Program-made: the position numbers and the translations under genes
DNA from: CAZMLC01 sp964567125
GTDB taxonomy: Bacteria > Verrucomicrobiota > Kiritimatiellia > RFP12 > UBA1067
Length of the DNA: 24,263 nt
Assembly (NCBI GenBank): GCA_964567125.1
Contig: CAZMLC010000040.1
Location: forward strand, 1-24,263
Reading direction: 5' to 3'
Part shown: positions 24,194 to 24,263 of the stretch, piece after piece
How positions within the stretch are numbered: position 1 is the stretch's first letter
Layout of the letters: each line of letters begins with the position of its first letter
Notes under the pieces: generated by a model
Told to the model about the DNA's origin: nothing
Databases searched by the model: none
Seen by the model: the letters and a program-made list of their open reading frames with translations, nothing else

Positions 24194-24263
24194 AGCCATG
24201 AACTCCAATTCTATTTAGAAAAGGAATATTTAACCACAAAACCGGGGTTTAGGAAATCAAAAT

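Noticed and set aside
24205..24263. Promoter for the right-end membrane protein
   Set aside because: A TTGTGG box with a TAAATA at 16-bp spacing exists on the minus strand, but the -10 matches poorly and the upstream sequence is cut by the window end.

Overview
The window is a high-GC chromosomal segment from a Gram-negative bacterium. It encodes an LPS Kdo transferase, sigma-54, FtsH, FtsK and a c-di-AMP cyclase. Two large secreted cytochrome-c proteins resembling the hydrazine synthase alpha subunit (HzsA), plus a GH101/GH129-like secreted hydrolase, suggest a member of the PVC superphylum, most likely Kiritimatiellota, Lentisphaerae or a relative. No rRNA or other taxonomic marker is present, so this placement is an inference. 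I saw no tRNA, rRNA, CRISPR array or complete insertion sequence.

Left part (1-2318, + strand): the 3' part of a sulfur-trafficking flavoprotein fusion (NAD-binding/dimerisation part of a CoA-disulfide-reductase-like protein, then rhodanese, TusA and DsrE-like domains). It overlaps by 4 bp an ArsR-family repressor that carries three cysteines. This looks like a self-regulated sulfane-sulfur module.

Accessory island (about 2319-4098): a palindromic array of 9-bp repeats, an orphan RHS C-terminal tip broken by an apparent one-base deletion, a small AT-rich probable lipoprotein starting just behind it (putative immunity partner), and an intergenic stretch with a second imperfect inverted repeat. 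Base composition falls sharply here.

Minus-strand secreted redox/carbohydrate cluster (4099-13778, transcribed right to left): an HzsA-like di-haem protein with its own promoter; a strong intrinsic terminator; waaA/kdtA, whose start codon directly abuts that terminator; a GH101/GH129-like secreted protein overlapping or abutting kdtA; and a second HzsA-like di-haem protein that also carries an N-terminal NPCBM-type carbohydrate-binding domain. The idea that this group forms a polysaccharide-linked electron-transfer system is inference.

rpoN (14033-15484, +) stands alone and divergent. A near-perfect -24/-12 sigma-54 promoter lies directly upstream, which suggests autoregulation.

Right part (15487-24193, - strand): a compact cell-envelope housekeeping run, transcribed as membrane protein, ftsH, folP, dacA/cdaA, cdaR (YbbR), ftsK, rodZ. 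From ftsH onward, gaps are under 20 bp or the genes overlap. It links membrane proteolysis, folate synthesis, c-di-AMP signalling, chromosome segregation and cell shape. It ends tail to tail with rpoN with only 2 bp between stop codons.
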